Shown: positions 62,389 through 64,000 of the stretch, in pieces | Position numbering within the stretch: position 1 is the first letter of the stretch | Layout: the number at the start of each line of letters is the position of its first letter | NCBI RefSeq assembly: GCF_026651855.1 | Contig: NZ_CP093280.1 | Coordinates: 2,272,001-2,336,000, forward strand | Length of the DNA: 64,000 nucleotides | From: Pseudomonas silvicola | GTDB lineage: Bacteria > Pseudomonadota > Gammaproteobacteria > Pseudomonadales > Pseudomonadaceae | Direction of reading: 5' to 3' | Translations under genes and position numbers: made by a program | The notes under the pieces: model-generated | What the model was told of the DNA's origin: nothing | The model's input: the letters and a program-made list of their open reading frames with translations, nothing else | The model's database searches: none

Positions 62389-63291
62389 TCAGGTCCTGCG
62401 CTTCAGCGTCTCGCTGGGCAGTTCATCGAACAATGCCCGGTAACTGCTGGAAAACCGCCCCAGGTGCCAGAACGACCAATGCATCGCCACCTCGGCCACC
62501 GTGGTGGCACTGCCTTGGGCGCGCAGCAGTTCGCGGTGCGCGTTGTTCAGGCGCTTGAGCCGCAGCCATTGGGCCGGCGCCATGCCGGTGTAAGCCTTGA
62601 ACGCTTGCTGCAACTGGCGCAGTGAAACGCCCGCGACGCTGGCCAGCGCCACCAGGTTGAGGGTTTCATCGGGCACGTCGGCAGCCCACTCGAACACCCG
62701 TTTCATGATCCGCCGCTCTGCCCCCCGGCGTTGCAAGGCACCGGTATCCAAGCCCACCGAGGCGTTGTCGAGGATGAACAGGCAATCGTCCAGCAGTTGC
62801 GTGGTCAGGCTGTCACGGTCGGGGCCGTCGGCGCTATGGGCCAGGCGGGTGAGGGTGCTGCCCAGCCAGCGGGTGAACAGTTGATTTTGCCCGCAGCGCA
62901 GCGGCGCCATGAACAACCCTTCCAGGCGCGCCACGTCCAGGCCATGCTCGCGCACGAATTGCGGGCCGAACACCACGGCGGTCTCGCGGTAGTGCTCCGG
63001 GGTGATCCAGATATTGCGGCTTTCACCATTGAGCAAGTACAGCGACTGCTCGCTCTGGTCGAAACAGAACGCCAGTGAGCCTTGGGGGGCGCTGAAGTGC
63101 TGCTCTACCCGGGTGTTCATGCCTTCTTCGTAAATTTCCACGCCGTGCAGGTCCAGGTAACGGATCTGCCCGCGGAAATGCCCCGGTGACATCTGCTGAT
63201 AGTCCTGCACCCAGCCCGGTGTGGCCTGGATCTGCTCGGTGAAACTGCCGGTCTGATACGCGTGGACAGTAAGCGGGTAGGGCTCTTTCAT
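62389..63291 (-). CDS. AraC family transcriptional regulator
   Basis: A 300-residue regulator. The N-terminal two thirds form a ligand domain; the C-terminal DNA-binding domain has two helix-turn-helix units (LVALASVAGVSLRQLQQAFK and VAEVAMHWSFWHLGRFSSSY). The start at 63291 (MKEPYPL) has AGGT upstream. It is divergent from the glutamine-synthetase-like gene across 180 bases, so control of that polyamine-type gene is a reasonable guess. Confidence 0.88.
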   Translation of the reverse strand: MKEPYPLTVHAYQTGSFTEQIQATPGWVQDYQQMSPGHFRGQIRYLDLHGVEIYEEGMNTRVEQHFSAPQGSLAFCFDQSEQSLYLLNGESRNIWITPEHYRETAVVFGPQFVREHGLDVARLEGLFMAPLRCGQNQLFTRWLGSTLTRLAHSADGPDRDSLTTQLLDDCLFILDNASVGLDTGALQRRGAERRIMKRVFEWAADVPDETLNLVALASVAGVSLRQLQQAFKAYTGMAPAQWLRLKRLNNAHRELLRAQGSATTVAEVAMHWSFWHLGRFSSSYRALFDELPSETLKRRT

Positions 63292-63472
63292 ACGATGACC
63301 TGATCGCACCACGATGGTGCATTAAGGCGTGCGTAAAATGGATAGATGGTTATAAGCTGCTTGCGCAAGATATAAGGGAACGCGCCCGAGGGGAAGATCG
63401 GCCCCACGCTTCGTCCATTTGAAGCAAAAACCAGGCACTATCGGCGCCAACAAAAATCGAGATGAGGTCTTT

Positions 63473-64000
63473 ATGAATGCCCCCTTCGACCAACTGTCCA
63501 GTTGGCTGAAAGATCACAAGATTACCGAGGTTGAATGCGTGGTCAGCGACCTGACCGGCATTGCCCGCGGCAAGATAGCACCCACCAACAAATTCCTGCA
63601 TGAGCGAGGCATGCGCCTGCCGGAAAGTGTGCTGTTGCAAACGGTAACCGGGGATTTTGTCGACGACGACATCTACTACGACCTGCTGGACCCCGCCGAC
63701 ATCGACATGATCTGCCGCCCGGACCCTTCGTCGATCTACGTGATCCCCTGGGCCATCGAGCCGACGGCCATCGTCATCCACGACACCTTCGACAAACAGG
63801 GCAACCCCGTTGAGCTGTCGCCGCGCAACGTGCTGAAGAAAGTGCTCAAGCTGTACGCCGACAAAGGCTGGCAGCCCATCGTCGCGCCGGAAATGGAGTT
63901 CTACCTCACCCAGCGCTGCGAAGACCCGGACCTGCCTCTGCGTGCGCCCCTGGGCCGTTCGGGCCGCGCTGAAAGCGGCCGGCAGTCGTTCTCCATCGAT
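63473..64000 (+). CDS. Glutamine synthetase family protein (gamma-glutamylpolyamine synthetase type), partial
   Basis: The first 176 residues of a longer gene that runs off the window. FDQLSSWLKDHKITEVECVVSDLTG and ARGKIAPTNKFL match PuuA/SpuI-like enzymes that ligate glutamate to putrescine or other amines, rather than GlnA. The beta-grasp domain is followed by AIEPTAIVIHDTFD and the start of the catalytic domain at APEMEFYL, which holds the first metal-binding glutamates. GATGAGG lies upstream of the ATG. Confidence 0.88.
   Translation, partial: MNAPFDQLSSWLKDHKITEVECVVSDLTGIARGKIAPTNKFLHERGMRLPESVLLQTVTGDFVDDDIYYDLLDPADIDMICRPDPSSIYVIPWAIEPTAIVIHDTFDKQGNPVELSPRNVLKKVLKLYADKGWQPIVAPEMEFYLTQRCEDPDLPLRAPLGRSGRAESGRQSFSID

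Noticed and set aside
1-64000. CRISPR arrays, rRNA operons, prophage structural genes
   Set aside because: No regularly spaced direct repeats, rRNA-like stretches or phage capsid, tail or integrase genes were recognised in the window.

Overview
The window is a chromosomal segment of a fluorescent pseudomonad, most likely of the Pseudomonas putida group. Coding density is high and GC is in the low to mid 60s by eye. The gene neighbourhoods are typical of that group: gcd next to the porin oprB and a second-type lon; bepA-tusA-like-perM, bcp-gcvR and dapA-bamC-MBL-purC in series; rnd-ycgL. Assignments rest on motif and family recognition from the sequence alone; no database search was run.

Region by region. 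1-3250: end of a probable winged-helix protein, then a three-gene FecB/FecC/FecE-type ABC importer behind a good Fur-box candidate. 3280-5640: cmoA-cmoB (tRNA wobble uridine modification), then a chagasin-like lipoprotein. 5641-8058: Lon protease. 8365-12665: a compact operon of an exported cupredoxin-like protein, a membrane c-di-GMP phosphodiesterase, a DUF3034 outer-membrane protein and a lipoprotein-type truncated haemoglobin. 12903-16800: PQQ glucose dehydrogenase and OprB porin. 17235-19562: VF530 protein, Pr6Pr membrane protein, and a yqjI/yqjH-like PadR-ferric reductase pair with a strong palindromic operator. 19667-24416: a large divergent class A PBP-like protein and BepA. 24546-30868: TusA-like protein, PerM-type permease, PrxQ, GcvR, DapA, BamC, an MBL hydrolase and PurC.

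A tRNA-Ser(CGA) gene at 30962-31051 marks the start of an accessory region running to about 37,200. It holds an AT-richer two-gene unit (a membrane-anchored, beta-rich protein plus a stand-alone GT51 peptidoglycan glycosyltransferase), an intact IS5-family element, a higBA-like toxin-antitoxin pair with a perfect 19-bp operator, and a ThDP-enzyme/carboxymuconolactone-decarboxylase operon. The two-gene unit is the best candidate here for an undescribed system. A second scar of mobile-type DNA lies at 41315-41592, where the start of an mntA antitoxin is fused by deletion to the end of a hepT toxin.

37300-64000 is mostly core: a response-regulator/TPR protein with a minimal histidine kinase, a GT39 family glycosyltransferase, an iron-dependent alcohol dehydrogenase, RNase D, hydroxyacid dehydrogenase, nitroreductase, tRNA methyltransferase TrmL, oligopeptidase B, a MoxR/VWA pair, CysK, LpxO, an EamA exporter, an AraC regulator, and the start of a gamma-glutamylpolyamine synthetase-type gene cut off by the window end. 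Intergenic DNA carries at least two families of dispersed REP-like inverted repeats.
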